Assembly: GCF_947632445.1 (NCBI RefSeq)
Contig: NZ_CANRPM010000001.1
Location: forward strand, 62,001 to 126,000
Origin: an uncultured Bacteroides sp.
GTDB taxonomy: Bacteria > Bacteroidota > Bacteroidia > Bacteroidales > Bacteroidaceae
Length of the DNA: 64,000 nucleotides
Reading direction: 5' to 3'
The notes below the pieces were generated by a model. It was not told where the DNA came from and searched no databases. It saw only the letters and a program-made list of their open reading frames with translations. A program made the position numbers and the translations under genes. This document shows positions 1-8,642 of the stretch, piece after piece (positions within the stretch are counted from its first letter, which is position 1; every line of letters begins with the position of its first letter).

Positions 1-162
1 GAGCACGCCGTCCAGCTTCAATTTGGCGTTGAAAAAATCGGGACCTGCATTGGTATTGGGCAGTCCGGGGTCGATGACTTCCACGCATTGTCCGTCGGTG
101 GTACGCAGTTCCTGCAAAGGAAAGATTTTGTGTTTCCAAAGGTAATGTAAGAGGTGTTCCAT
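1..162 (-). CDS. DUF2851 family protein, N-terminal part
   Basis: The first 54 codons of a minus-strand gene that runs off the left edge. The start is the ATG at 162-160; the protein begins MEHLLHYLWKHK and contains DPGLPNTNAGPDF, the typical opening of the DUF2851 family of Bacteroidota. The biochemical function of the family is not established. A promoter-like pair lies upstream at 224-254. Family assignment rests on recalled N-terminal similarity; the rest of the gene is outside the window. Confidence 0.8.
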   Translation of the reverse strand, partial: MEHLLHYLWKHKIFPLQELRTTDGQCVEVIDPGLPNTNAGPDFFNAKLKLDGVL

Positions 163-223
163 AATTAGTATCGGTTAGTGGAGAACGGTGAGCGCAGATC
201 TAACCACTCATCGTCAACCGCTA

Positions 224-254
224 CAAAAGTAACTTCTTTTCCCTTTCCCTCCAA
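224..254 (-). promoter_or_regulatory. Bacteroidota-type promoter for the DUF2851 gene
   Basis: On the minus strand TTG (254-252) is followed by a 20-bp spacer and TACTTTTG (231-224), matching the TAnnTTTG -7 element. It lies about 60 bp upstream of the start codon at 162. Confidence 0.5.
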
Positions 255-512
255 CTCCGTTAACACAAAGAAAGATAAATATCTCTTCAAATCAGTAAGG
301 TATCATTCTATCATAACAAAGACTCAGGACAGCTTAAATGCGCTAAATACCATCTTTTTTAATCTCTCATGTTTCTTCCAAACATAATACACGATCCTTT
401 TAGGAATATCTTTTCATCCAAAGACTCTTTTACAACTTATTAATGAGCACGCCTCCCATAAACGCTATTGTTAACAAGTCGATAATTAAGACCGTTTGTG
501 TCAGAAAAGTCC

Positions 513-520
513 TATATTTG
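513..520 (+). promoter_or_regulatory. -7 element upstream of dapB
   Basis: TATATTTG matches TAnnTTTG. A TTTG occurs at 495-498 but the spacing is short (14 bp), so only the -7 box is convincing. Its position would put the transcript start near 527, which excludes the in-frame ATG at 496 and supports the dapB start at 553. Confidence 0.5.
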
Positions 521-552
521 CACACATTCATAGAATAAGAAAACTGCGAACA

Positions 553-1314
553 ATGAAAATAGCACTTATCGGTTATGGCAAGATGGGCAAGGAAATAGAA
601 CGCATTGCCCGCAGCCGCGGACACGAAATCGTCTGCATCATCGACATCGACAATCAGGAAGACTTCCGGTCTGAAGCCTTCCGCTCGGCCGACGTGGCCA
701 TCGAGTTCACCAATCCCAAGGCTGCCTACGGCAACTACATAAAGGCATTCGAGGCGGGCGTGAAGCTCGTATCGGGCAGCACGGGCTGGTTAGAAGAACA
801 CGGTGAGGAAGTGCGCCGCCTCTGCACCGAGGGTGGACGAACGCTGTTCTGGTCGAGCAACTTCAGCTTAGGCGTGACCATCTTCTCGGCCGTCAACAAG
901 TATTTAGCCAAGATTATGAACCAGTTCCCCGGCTATGACGTCAGCATGAGCGAGACGCATCACATCCACAAACTGGATGCCCCGAGCGGTACCGCCATCA
1001 CCCTGGCCGAAAGTATCCTCGAAAACCTTGACCGCAAGTCATGCTGGGTGAAGGGTACACTCCGGGCACCCGACGGCACCGTGACGGGCACCACTGCCTG
1101 CGCTGCCGACGAACTGCCCGTCAGCTCTATCCGCGAGGGCGAAGTACCGGGCATCCACAGCATCCGCTACGACTCCGAAGCCGACAGCATCACCATCACC
1201 CACGACGCCAAGAACCGCAGCGGCTTCGCCCTGGGCGCCGTACTGGCCGCCGAATATACCGCCACACACGAAGGCTTCCTGGGGATGAACGACTTATTCC
1301 CGTTTCTGAAATGA
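553..1314 (+). CDS. dapB: 4-hydroxy-tetrahydrodipicolinate reductase
   Basis: Cytoplasmic NAD(P)H-dependent reductase of the diaminopimelate/lysine pathway, giving tetrahydrodipicolinate for peptidoglycan and lysine. The 253-residue protein starts MKIALIGYGKMGKEI, containing the GxGxxG dinucleotide-binding loop, and has the DapB signature SETHHIHKLDAPSGTA with the catalytic His-His and Lys. An ATG at 496 in the same frame was rejected because it precedes the likely transcript start and breaks the normal N-terminus. It is the first gene of a run of seven closely spaced + strand genes; lepB begins 16 bp after its stop. Confidence 0.95.
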   Translation: MKIALIGYGKMGKEIERIARSRGHEIVCIIDIDNQEDFRSEAFRSADVAIEFTNPKAAYGNYIKAFEAGVKLVSGSTGWLEEHGEEVRRLCTEGGRTLFWSSNFSLGVTIFSAVNKYLAKIMNQFPGYDVSMSETHHIHKLDAPSGTAITLAESILENLDRKSCWVKGTLRAPDGTVTGTTACAADELPVSSIREGEVPGIHSIRYDSEADSITITHDAKNRSGFALGAVLAAEYTATHEGFLGMNDLFPFLK

Positions 1315-1330
1315 ACAAACATAACAAGCC

Positions 1331-2815
1331 ATGAAACAAGTATCACGCAAACAATGGATCAAGTTCAGCATCGTCACACTGCTCTATCTGCTCTTCCTCC
1401 TGTGGGTCAGGAGCTGGTGGGGACTGGTGGCCGTGCCTCTCATCTATGACATCTACATCACCAAGAAGATACCCTGGAACTGGTGGAGGAAGTCCGAGAA
1501 CGCTGCCGTGCACAGTGTCATGAGCTGGGTGGACGCCATCGTATTCGCCTTAGTAGCCGTCTACTTCGTCAACATCTACCTCTTCCAAAACTACCAGATA
1601 CCGTCATCGTCATTGGAGAAATCGCTGCTCGTGGGCGACTTCCTGTACGTAAGCAAGGTGAGCTACGGGCCGCGCGTACCCAACACGCCGCTCTCCATGC
1701 CCCTGACCCAGCACACGCTGCCCGTGTTCAACTGCAAGTCGTACATCGAATGGCCGCAATGGAAATATAAGCGTGTGCCGGGTTTCGGACGGGTGAAGCT
1801 GAACGACATCGTGGTGTTCAACTTCCCTGCGGGCGACACCGTAGCCACCAACTTCCAGCAGACCGACTTCTACAGCCTGGCCTATAGCGAAGGACAGCGT
1901 GTCTATCCGAAACAAGTCGACATGGACAGCCTGACACGCCAACAGCAACGGGCCGTCTACGACCTGTACTATGCGGCAGGCCGTAACCTCATCCTGTCCA
2001 ACCCGCAGATGTACGGCAAGGTCATCACCCGCCCCGTAGACCGCCGCGAAAACTACGTAAAGCGCTGCGTGGGCCTTCCGGGCGACACGCTTCAAATCAA
2101 AGGCGGACAGGTATACATCGACGGACAGGCCATCGAGAACCCCGAAGGCCTGCAATTCAATTACTTCGTGCAGACCACCGGCCCGCTCATCCCCGAAAAC
2201 CTCTTCCGCGAACTGGGCATCAGCAAGGACGACCAATGGCTGATGAACAACGACCCGGACTGGGAAGCCGAACTGAAAGCCATGGGCTTCGACTGCCTCA
2301 ACGCGCAGGGCCGTCTGACACCTGTCTACCACCTGCCGCTGACGCAGGCCATGCGCCAGGCTCTCGAAGGAAACAAGAAGCTCATCAGCCGCATCGTCAT
2401 GGAGCCCGAAAGCTTTGCCGGACAGATGTACCCGCAGAACCTTTACACTAAATGGGATCGCAACAACTACGGCCCCATCTGGATACCCGCCAAAGGAGCG
2501 ACCATCACCCTGACGGATGACAACCTGCCCATCTACGAACGCTGCATCACGGTCTACGAAGGCAACAAGCTGGAGCGCCGCGCCGACGGTCTTTACATCA
2601 ACGGACAGAAGACCGACACCTATACGTTCCAAATGGATTACTACTGGATGATGGGCGACAACCGCCACAACTCGGCCGACTCGCGTTACTGGGGCTTCGT
2701 GCCCGAAGACCACGTAGTAGGCAAGCCGCTCGTCGTATGGCTTTCGCTGAACAAAGACCGAGGCTGGCTGGACGGCAAGATACGCTGGAGCCGCCTGTTC
2801 AAGTGGGTCGGCTAA
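1331..2815 (+). CDS. lepB: Signal peptidase I
   Basis: Membrane-bound leader peptidase (S26) that removes signal peptides from exported proteins. The 494-residue protein has N-terminal membrane segments (about 12-40 and 66-86), then the catalytic region: IPSSSLEKSLLVGD places the nucleophile at Ser94 and NYVKRCVGLPGD the general base at Lys244, followed by the C-terminal box GDNRHNSADSRYWGFVP. The long insert between Ser and Lys and the larger size than the enterobacterial enzyme are, as I recall, usual in Bacteroidota. It is immediately followed by a second lepB-like gene (21-bp gap) that lacks both catalytic residues, so this is the copy expected to do the processing. Confidence 0.93.
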   Translation: MKQVSRKQWIKFSIVTLLYLLFLLWVRSWWGLVAVPLIYDIYITKKIPWNWWRKSENAAVHSVMSWVDAIVFALVAVYFVNIYLFQNYQIPSSSLEKSLLVGDFLYVSKVSYGPRVPNTPLSMPLTQHTLPVFNCKSYIEWPQWKYKRVPGFGRVKLNDIVVFNFPAGDTVATNFQQTDFYSLAYSEGQRVYPKQVDMDSLTRQQQRAVYDLYYAAGRNLILSNPQMYGKVITRPVDRRENYVKRCVGLPGDTLQIKGGQVYIDGQAIENPEGLQFNYFVQTTGPLIPENLFRELGISKDDQWLMNNDPDWEAELKAMGFDCLNAQGRLTPVYHLPLTQAMRQALEGNKKLISRIVMEPESFAGQMYPQNLYTKWDRNNYGPIWIPAKGATITLTDDNLPIYERCITVYEGNKLERRADGLYINGQKTDTYTFQMDYYWMMGDNRHNSADSRYWGFVPEDHVVGKPLVVWLSLNKDRGWLDGKIRWSRLFKWVG

Positions 2816-2836
2816 GTTGAACGGAGGACAGGCTCC

Positions 2837-3757
2837 ATGAAGAAAGCGGGAAAAATCATAGGGACTGTAGCGGGAGTAGCGCTCATCGTGATGCTGCTCC
2901 GCTCGTGTGTGGCCACATCCTACCTGATTCCCTCGGCCGGTATGGAGAACTCGCTCTACCAAGGCGAACGCATCTTGGTGAACAAGTGGAGCTACGGTCT
3001 GCGCCTGCCTTTTATGAACCTGTGGGGCTATCACCGCTGGGGCAGCTGCGACGTCAGGAAAGAAGATATTATTGTCTTCAACGACCCCGCCAACCACCAT
3101 GCAGACATCGGCCGGCGCAGGGCCTTCATCAGCCGCTGCATCGGCCTGCCGGGCGACACGCTGCTGGTGGATTCCTTCTTCACCGCCCTGCCCTGCGAAC
3201 AGTATGGCCCCGACCAGAAATTCGTCTATGCCTATCCCAAGAGCAAGGAACGGCAGCTGGACACGCTGCTTGCCACGCTTTCCATCCGCCGTACCGAACG
3301 GATGGGCGAAGACTCGCTCCACTACCTGCGCAGCTTCAGCCGCTACGAATACTACCTGCTGGAGCAAGCCCTCTACGGGCACTGCTGGATACAACCGGCC
3401 ACACGCCCCGACTCCCTGCAAAAGGATCGCGCCCTCATCGTGCCGAAAAAGGGCCGCGCCGTGCGCGTCTATTCGTGGAACCGCGTGCTGCTGTGCAACA
3501 CGCTGGTGCTGCACGAACACCGCAACGCCGAGATACGGAACGATACCCTTTACGTGGACGGCCGCCCCGTGCAGCACTGCGTCTTCACGAAGGATTACTA
3601 CTGGGTGGCCTCGAACAATGCGGCCAACGTGTCGGACTCACGTCTCTTCGGCTTCGTGCCCGAAGACCACATCATCGGACGGGCTTCTTTCATCTGGTTC
3701 TCGCGCGACAAGGAAAACGGTATGCGTTGGGATAGGATAGGGAAAGCGGTGCGATAA
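2837..3757 (+). CDS. Signal peptidase I-like protein, predicted catalytically inactive
   Basis: A 306-residue paralogue of the upstream LepB with one N-terminal membrane segment (about 7-28) and the S26 fold signatures CIGLPGDTLL and SNNAANVSDSRLFGFVPEDH. Where LepB has IPSSSLEK this protein reads IPSAGMEN, so the nucleophile Ser is Gly35; where LepB has YVKRCVGLPGD it reads FISRCIGLPGD, so the general-base Lys is Ser99. Both dyad residues are missing although the frame is intact and the fold motifs are well kept. I infer a non-catalytic partner, perhaps a regulator or scaffold of LepB or a signal-peptide binder. It sits between lepB and a WbqC-like gene with short gaps and is probably co-transcribed. 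Confidence 0.85.
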   Translation: MKKAGKIIGTVAGVALIVMLLRSCVATSYLIPSAGMENSLYQGERILVNKWSYGLRLPFMNLWGYHRWGSCDVRKEDIIVFNDPANHHADIGRRRAFISRCIGLPGDTLLVDSFFTALPCEQYGPDQKFVYAYPKSKERQLDTLLATLSIRRTERMGEDSLHYLRSFSRYEYYLLEQALYGHCWIQPATRPDSLQKDRALIVPKKGRAVRVYSWNRVLLCNTLVLHEHRNAEIRNDTLYVDGRPVQHCVFTKDYYWVASNNAANVSDSRLFGFVPEDHIIGRASFIWFSRDKENGMRWDRIGKAVR

Positions 3758-3769
3758 AAACGAAAAACG

Positions 3770-4435
3770 ATGGAAAAGGGAACAATATACCTCTCTTCGG
3801 CCTATCTGGCTCCGGTGGAATACTACACCAAGTTGCTGGCCTACAAACGCATCTACGTGGAGGAATGCGACCACTACATGAAGCAGACCTACCGCAACCG
3901 CTGCACCATTGCCGCCCCGGACGGCCCGCTGGCGCTCTCGGTTCCCATCCTCAAGCCCGACACATTGAAATGCGCCATGAAGGACATCCGCATCTCCGAC
4001 CACGGCAACTGGCGACACCTGCACTGGAATGCCTTAGAGTCGGCCTACAACCACACGCCCTTCTTCGAATACTACAAGGACGACTTCCGGCCCTTCTACG
4101 AACAGAAGTACGACTTCCTGACCGACTTCAACGAAAACCTGTGCCGACTGGTCTGCTCGCTCATCGGACTGGAGCCACAGATGGAACGCACCACAGACTA
4201 CAAGACTACCTTCGCCCCCGATGAAGACGACTTCCGCGAACGCATCCACCCTAAGAAAAACTTCCTCACGGAAGACCCCGACTTCTGCCCGCAGCCCTAT
4301 TACCAGGTGTTCCAGGAACGGTTGGGCTTCCTGCCCAACCTGAGCATCGTAGACCTGCTGTTCAACATGGGCCCCGAAAGCCTGACGGTATTGCAGGCCA
4401 GCCACCGAGGAAAAATTCCGCATTCATTCATTTAA
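3770..4435 (+). CDS. WbqC-like family protein
   Basis: A 221-residue soluble protein beginning MEKGTIYLSSAYLAPVEYY, matching the WbqC family (named from an O-antigen cluster gene of unproven biochemical role). The conserved N-terminal stretch (residues 5-60, including KQTYRNRCTI and LSVPI) is clear and no signal peptide or membrane segment is seen. It begins 12 bp after the inactive lepB paralogue and ends 14 bp before the SDR gene. Its recurrent position beside lepB in Bacteroides is from memory; function is not assigned. Confidence 0.75.
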   Translation: MEKGTIYLSSAYLAPVEYYTKLLAYKRIYVEECDHYMKQTYRNRCTIAAPDGPLALSVPILKPDTLKCAMKDIRISDHGNWRHLHWNALESAYNHTPFFEYYKDDFRPFYEQKYDFLTDFNENLCRLVCSLIGLEPQMERTTDYKTTFAPDEDDFRERIHPKKNFLTEDPDFCPQPYYQVFQERLGFLPNLSIVDLLFNMGPESLTVLQASHRGKIPHSFI

Positions 4436-4449
4436 ACTCTATATTTATT

Positions 4450-5262
4450 ATGAAGAACTTATTTGACATCAAAGACAGAGTCGTAGTCATCACCGGAGGA
4501 ACCGGCGTACTGGGCAAAGCCATTGCAGCCCATTTGGCCGAAGAAGGCGCCAAAGTAGTTATCCTTGGCCGCAAAGCCGAAGTCGGCAATGCCCTCGCAG
4601 CGGAGATCAAGGCAAAGGGCGGAGAAGCCCTGTTCCTGACTACCGACGTGATGGATCGCAACAAACTGGAACAAAATCTGGCGGACATTCTGAAGGCTTA
4701 CGGACGTGTAGACGCCCTGCTGAATGCGGCCGGAGGCAATATGCCGGGAGCTACAATCGGCCCGGACGGTACCTTCTTCGACCTGAAGATCGAGGAATTC
4801 CAGCGCGTGCTCGAACTGAACCTGACCGGCACCGTACTGCCCACGCAAGTTTTTCTGAAACCGATGGTAGAACAGAAGAAGGGCGCCATCGTCAACTTCT
4901 CCAGCATGGCGGCTTTCCGCCCCATGACCCGCGTAGCAGGCTATGCCGCCGCCAAAGCCGGCATCTCCAACTATACCGCTTTCATGGCTACCGAAGTGGC
5001 CAAGAAATTCGGTGAAGGCATCCGCGTGAACGCCATTGCACCGGGCTTCTTCCTGACCGAACAGAACCGCACGTTGCTGACCAACGCGGACGGTTCGTGG
5101 ACGCAGCGCGGACAGGACGTCATCCGCCAGACTCCCTTCGGCCGCATGGGACGCCCGGAAGAACTGTGCGGAACCATCCAGTACCTCATCAGCGACGCCT
5201 CAAGCTTTGTGACGGGTACCGTAGCCGTAGTAGACGGCGGATTTAATGTATTTGCCATGTAA
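4450..5262 (+). CDS. SDR oxidoreductase, probable D-mannonate (fructuronate) oxidoreductase
   Basis: A 270-residue classical short-chain dehydrogenase. It has the TGGTGVLG cofactor loop (residues 16-23), NAAGG near 95, the catalytic Ser in NFSSMAA and the YxxxK motif in GYAAAKAG. The next gene, 16 bp downstream, is mannonate dehydratase uxuA, so the likely reaction is NAD(P)H-dependent interconversion of fructuronate and mannonate in glucuronate catabolism, replacing the unrelated UxuB. That substrate is inferred from context; the SDR fold is certain. Confidence 0.85.
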   Translation: MKNLFDIKDRVVVITGGTGVLGKAIAAHLAEEGAKVVILGRKAEVGNALAAEIKAKGGEALFLTTDVMDRNKLEQNLADILKAYGRVDALLNAAGGNMPGATIGPDGTFFDLKIEEFQRVLELNLTGTVLPTQVFLKPMVEQKKGAIVNFSSMAAFRPMTRVAGYAAAKAGISNYTAFMATEVAKKFGEGIRVNAIAPGFFLTEQNRTLLTNADGSWTQRGQDVIRQTPFGRMGRPEELCGTIQYLISDASSFVTGTVAVVDGGFNVFAM

Positions 5263-5278
5263 TAAAAACGATACGCTT

Positions 5279-6451
5279 ATGATACTTTGTGAACAAACCT
5301 GGCGCTGGTACGGGCCGAACGACCCCGTCAGTCTGTGGGACATCAGGCAGGCAGGAGCCACCGGCGTAGTCAATGCCCTGCACCACATCCCCAACGGCGA
5401 GGTGTGGACGGTAGAAGAAATCATGAAACGCAAGCAGATGATCGAGGAGGCAGGCCTCACATGGTCTGTCGTCGAAAGCGTGCCCGTGCATGAACACATC
5501 AAGACGCAAACGGGCGACTTCCGGCGCTACATCGACAACTACAAGGAAAGCCTGCGCAACCTGGCCCGATGCGGCGTGCACATCGTCACCTACAACTTCA
5601 TGCCCGTGCTCGACTGGACGCGCACCGACTTGGCCTACGAATTGCCCGACGGCAGCCGCGCCCTGCGCTTCGAGCGTGCCGCCTTCATCGCCTTCGATCT
5701 CTTCCTGCTGAAGCGCCCCAGCGCCGAAGCCGACTATACCGACGAAGACAAGGCCAAAGCCAAAGCCCGCTTCGAACAGATGACCGGCGAAGACAAACAG
5801 AAGCTCGTCCGCAACATGATAGCCGGGCTGCCCGGCTCGGAAGAGAGCTTCACGCTGGAGCAGTTTCAGCACGAACTGGACCGCTACAAGGACATCACGC
5901 CCGAACGCCTGCGCCAAAACCTCATCTACTTTCTGAGCGAAATCTGCCCCACAGCCGACGAAGCGGGCGTGAAGTTAGTCATCCACCCCGACGACCCGCC
6001 CATGTCCATCCTGGGCCTGCCGCGCATCATGAGCTGTGCCGAAGACTTCCAGGCGCTGATCGACGCCGTGCCCAATCCGAGCAACGGCCTCTGCCTGTGC
6101 ACCGGCTCGCTGGGTGTCAGCAGCGCCAACGACTGCGCCGCCATGATGACCCGCTTCGCCGACCGCATCAACTTCGTACATCTGCGCTCCACGCAACGCG
6201 ACGCCGAAGGGAACTTCCACGAGGCCAACCATCTGGAGGGCGATGTCGACATGTACGGCGTGATGAAGGCCTTTCTCGAACTGCAACAGCGCCGAGGCGT
6301 CTCCATCCCCATGCGGCCCGACCACGGACATCAGATGGTGGACGACCTGCGCAAGAAGACCAACCCCGGCTACTCGTGCATCGGCCGCCTGCGCGGACTG
6401 GCCGAACTGCGCGGACTGGAAATGGGAATTGCCAAATCAATCTATAAATAA
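5279..6451 (+). CDS. uxuA: Mannonate dehydratase
   Basis: Converts D-mannonate to 2-keto-3-deoxygluconate in hexuronate catabolism. The 390-residue protein starts [15 protein letters not shown] at 5279; an upstream in-frame ATG at 5246 lies inside the preceding gene and is rejected. Family signatures present include [28 protein letters not shown] and MRPDHGHQM, which carry the metal-binding and catalytic His, Cys and Asp residues. It forms a two-step unit with the SDR gene upstream. No hexuronate transporter or UxuR-like regulator lies nearby. Confidence 0.95.
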   Translation: MILCEQTWRWYGPNDPVSLWDIRQAGATGVVNALHHIPNGEVWTVEEIMKRKQMIEEAGLTWSVVESVPVHEHIKTQTGDFRRYIDNYKESLRNLARCGVHIVTYNFMPVLDWTRTDLAYELPDGSRALRFERAAFIAFDLFLLKRPSAEADYTDEDKAKAKARFEQMTGEDKQKLVRNMIAGLPGSEESFTLEQFQHELDRYKDITPERLRQNLIYFLSEICPTADEAGVKLVIHPDDPPMSILGLPRIMSCAEDFQALIDAVPNPSNGLCLCTGSLGVSSANDCAAMMTRFADRINFVHLRSTQRDAEGNFHEANHLEGDVDMYGVMKAFLELQQRRGVSIPMRPDHGHQMVDDLRKKTNPGYSCIGRLRGLAELRGLEMGIAKSIYK

Positions 6452-6480
6452 AAAAATCGGAAACTCTCCAATCACCGGAC

Positions 6481-7068
6481 ATGCTCCATCTCCAGACACC
6501 CAACGGCGACACCCGCGTCCTGCTCCACTCGTGCTGCGCCCCCTGTTCGTCGGCCATCATCGAATGTATGCTGGCCAACGGACTGCGCCCCACCGTGTTC
6601 TACTGCAATCCCAACATCTACCCCCGGACGGAGTACGAGATGCGCAAGAGCGAAGCCGTCCGTTTCGTCACCGCGCAGGGGCTCGATTTTGTCGATGCCG
6701 ACTACGACTATGAACACTGGAAAGCGCAAATGGCGGGACTGGAAGAAGAGCCCGAACGCGGCCCGCGCTGCCTGCGCTGCTTCACCCTGCGCCTGACGGA
6801 GACGGCCCGCTATGCCGCCGGGAACGGCTTCACACTGTTCACCACCACCCTGGCCTCGTCGCGCTGGAAGAGTCTGGAGCAAATCAACGAGGCGGGACGA
6901 CGCGCCGCCGCCCGCTACCCCGGCACCCTGTTCTGGGAGCAGAACTGGCGAAAGGGCGGATTACAGGAGCGGCGCAACCGGCTGCTCAAGGAATATGCCT
7001 TCTACAACCAACGCTACTGCGGCTGTGAATTTAGCATGAAGCGACTCGACAAACCGAAAGAAGACTGA
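6481..7068 (+). CDS. queH: Epoxyqueuosine reductase QueH
   Basis: A 195-residue DUF208/QueH protein that performs the last step of queuosine synthesis in tRNA wobble positions, the non-orthologous replacement for QueG. Its cysteine motifs are visible: HSCCAPCSS near residue 18, GPRCLRCF near 97 and YCGCEF near the C-terminus; these bind the iron-sulfur cluster and second metal site. It begins 29 bp after uxuA and is the last gene of the + strand run; downstream is a hairpin-repeat array. Confidence 0.92.
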   Translation: MLHLQTPNGDTRVLLHSCCAPCSSAIIECMLANGLRPTVFYCNPNIYPRTEYEMRKSEAVRFVTAQGLDFVDADYDYEHWKAQMAGLEEEPERGPRCLRCFTLRLTETARYAAGNGFTLFTTTLASSRWKSLEQINEAGRRAAARYPGTLFWEQNWRKGGLQERRNRLLKEYAFYNQRYCGCEFSMKRLDKPKED

Positions 7069-7089
7069 CGTCCCCGAACCGGGATTTCG

Positions 7090-7249
7090 TCCTGCACAAC
7101 GCAGGAAACTTTCGCAAACTGCGAAAACGTCCTGCACAACGCAGGGAACTTTCGCAAACCGCGAAAACGTCCTGCACAACGCAGGGAACTTTCGCAAACC
7201 GCGAAAACGTCCTGCACAGCGCAGGAAGGTTTCGCAAACCGCGAAAGCC
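7090..7249. repeat. Four-copy 40-bp tandem hairpin array
   Basis: Four units of exactly 40 bp (7090, 7130, 7170, 7210). Each unit holds two small palindromes: CCTGC-ACAAC-GCAGG and TTTCGC-AAACT-GCGAAA. Units differ by a few substitutions, some of which change the loop (AAACT to AAACC). The array fills the gap between the convergent queH and M16 peptidase genes, so it may end transcription from both sides; that role is inferred. Confidence 0.85.
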
Positions 7250-7256
7250 CCATCCG

Positions 7257-8513
7257 TCACTTGTAAATCAATACGGAAAGATAGTCTTTTTCCAGCATCT
7301 CGCCCGCCACAGTCAACAGTTCGTCCGCCGTAAGCTCGGCGACGCGACGGCAGACGGCCTCCTGCGACTCGTAACGGTTGTAGTGGAGAAATGTCTTCGC
7401 CATGTCTAAGGCGATGTTCTCGTTGTTGTCCGACGCCACGCCTATCTGGCCTATCAGCTGTTTCCGGGCGGCGGCCAGCTGCGAGGCGGTCAGACGGCGG
7501 TCGCGAAGGCGCTTCAGTTCCCTGTACACCAAGTTGAGGCAGAGGTCTGTGTCGGCACGGTCGCAGCCGAAGTAAATGCAGAACGTGCCCGTGTCAGTGT
7601 AGGCCGTCAGGTTCGACTCCACGTTGTAGACCAATCCCCGGCGTTCGCGCAGCGAGACGTTCAACCGGCTGTTCATGCCCGGCCCGCCCAAGAGGTTGTT
7701 CAGCAGGTAGAGGGCCGTGCGGCGATGGTCGTAGGCGTTGTAGCCTCGGGCGCCCAGCATGACGTGCGCCTGGCTCGTCTCCTTGTCCAGCACGAGATGT
7801 TTGGGAACATAGGGCGGCGGCGGTGTGCGGCGGGTGGCAACGGTGGTGTCTGCCGGACTGCCGGTCAGATCGCCCACCAGCTTCTCGGCCAGACGCACCA
7901 CGCGCCGGAACTCCACGCCGCCGAGGACGAAGAACACCATGTTCTCCGGCCGGTAACAGCGGCGGGCGAAGGTCATCGCCTCCCCGGTGTGGAACGTGCG
8001 CAGGTATTCGGGCCGCCCCAAAATGTTATGCCCCAGCGGGTGCCCCCGGAAAATCAAATCCTCGAAGTCGTCGAAAATCAGCTCGGCGGGATTGTCCTCG
8101 TAGGACTGTATTTCGTCGATGATGACCTCCGTTTCCTTCTCGATTTCGCGCTGCGGAAAGGTGGAGTGGAAGACGATGTCGGCCAGCAGCTCGAAGGCGC
8201 GGGCGAAGTGCTCCACGAGAAAGGCGGAGTAGACCACCGTCTCCTCCTTGTTGGTATAGGCGTTCAGTTCGCCGCCCACGTTCTCCATGCGGTTCAGAAT
8301 GTGCCACGCCCGGCGTTTCTGCGTGCCCTTGAAAATAAGATGCTCCACAAAGTGGGCCATGCCCTGCTCCTCTTCGGCCTCGTCGCGCGTGCCGGCATCG
8401 ACGGCAAATCCACAATAAGCCACCCGCGAACGCAAAGGCTTGTGGATGATACGCAGGCCGTTGGCCAACGTATGCACGTGATATTCCGGTTCTCCGGTTT
8501 CAATCTTCTTCAT
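7257..8513 (-). CDS. M16 family zinc metallopeptidase
   Basis: A 418-residue pitrilysin-type peptidase. The inverted zinc motif HFVEH lies near residue 53, with the third ligand Glu in the helix EIEKETEVIIDEI, so it is predicted active. A second M16-fold half covers roughly residues 170-400. No signal peptide is seen, so it is probably cytoplasmic, resembling the MPP/YmxG branch. It is divergent from the PfkB kinase gene; a likely -7 box (TATTTTTG on the minus strand, 8549-8542) precedes it. Confidence 0.88.
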   Translation of the reverse strand: MKKIETGEPEYHVHTLANGLRIIHKPLRSRVAYCGFAVDAGTRDEAEEEQGMAHFVEHLIFKGTQKRRAWHILNRMENVGGELNAYTNKEETVVYSAFLVEHFARAFELLADIVFHSTFPQREIEKETEVIIDEIQSYEDNPAELIFDDFEDLIFRGHPLGHNILGRPEYLRTFHTGEAMTFARRCYRPENMVFFVLGGVEFRRVVRLAEKLVGDLTGSPADTTVATRRTPPPPYVPKHLVLDKETSQAHVMLGARGYNAYDHRRTALYLLNNLLGGPGMNSRLNVSLRERRGLVYNVESNLTAYTDTGTFCIYFGCDRADTDLCLNLVYRELKRLRDRRLTASQLAAARKQLIGQIGVASDNNENIALDMAKTFLHYNRYESQEAVCRRVAELTADELLTVAGEMLEKDYLSVLIYK

Positions 8514-8541
8514 CGGTCGGATTTCTTACATTTCGCGCCCG

Positions 8542-8549
8542 CAAAAATA
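8542..8549 (-). promoter_or_regulatory. -7 element of the M16 peptidase gene
   Basis: Minus-strand TATTTTTG, 29 bp upstream of the start codon. No well-spaced TTG box was found. Confidence 0.35.
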
Positions 8550-8561
8550 CAACAAAACTTA

Positions 8562-8591
8562 TTGCGGTTTATGGAAAATTGCAGATATTTG
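8562..8591 (+). promoter_or_regulatory. Promoter of the PfkB kinase gene
   Basis: TTG at 8562-8564, a 19-bp spacer, then GATATTTG at 8584-8591, close to the TTTG-N19-TAnnTTTG consensus. It lies 51 bp upstream of the start codon. Confidence 0.55.
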
Positions 8592-8642
8592 CACCCGCAA
8601 AGCGGGAGGCTTCCTCGCCGCGAGCAAAAAACATCATTCACT

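Larger units (their letters stand above)
163..552. other. Intergenic region between divergent genes
   Basis: About 390 bp between the DUF2851 gene and dapB. It holds the promoter at 224-254 for the left gene and the TATATTTG element at 513-520 for dapB. The remainder is AT-rich; I see no credible gene, RNA or repeat in it. Confidence 0.6.

Noticed and set aside
1610..3577. 655-codon minus-strand open frame opposite lepB and its paralogue
   Set aside because: The + strand genes show complete family motifs; the antisense frame is a by-product of GC-rich third positions and encodes no recognisable protein.
7090..7249. CRISPR array
   Set aside because: Units are contiguous 40-bp repeats with no unique spacers, and no cas genes are present.
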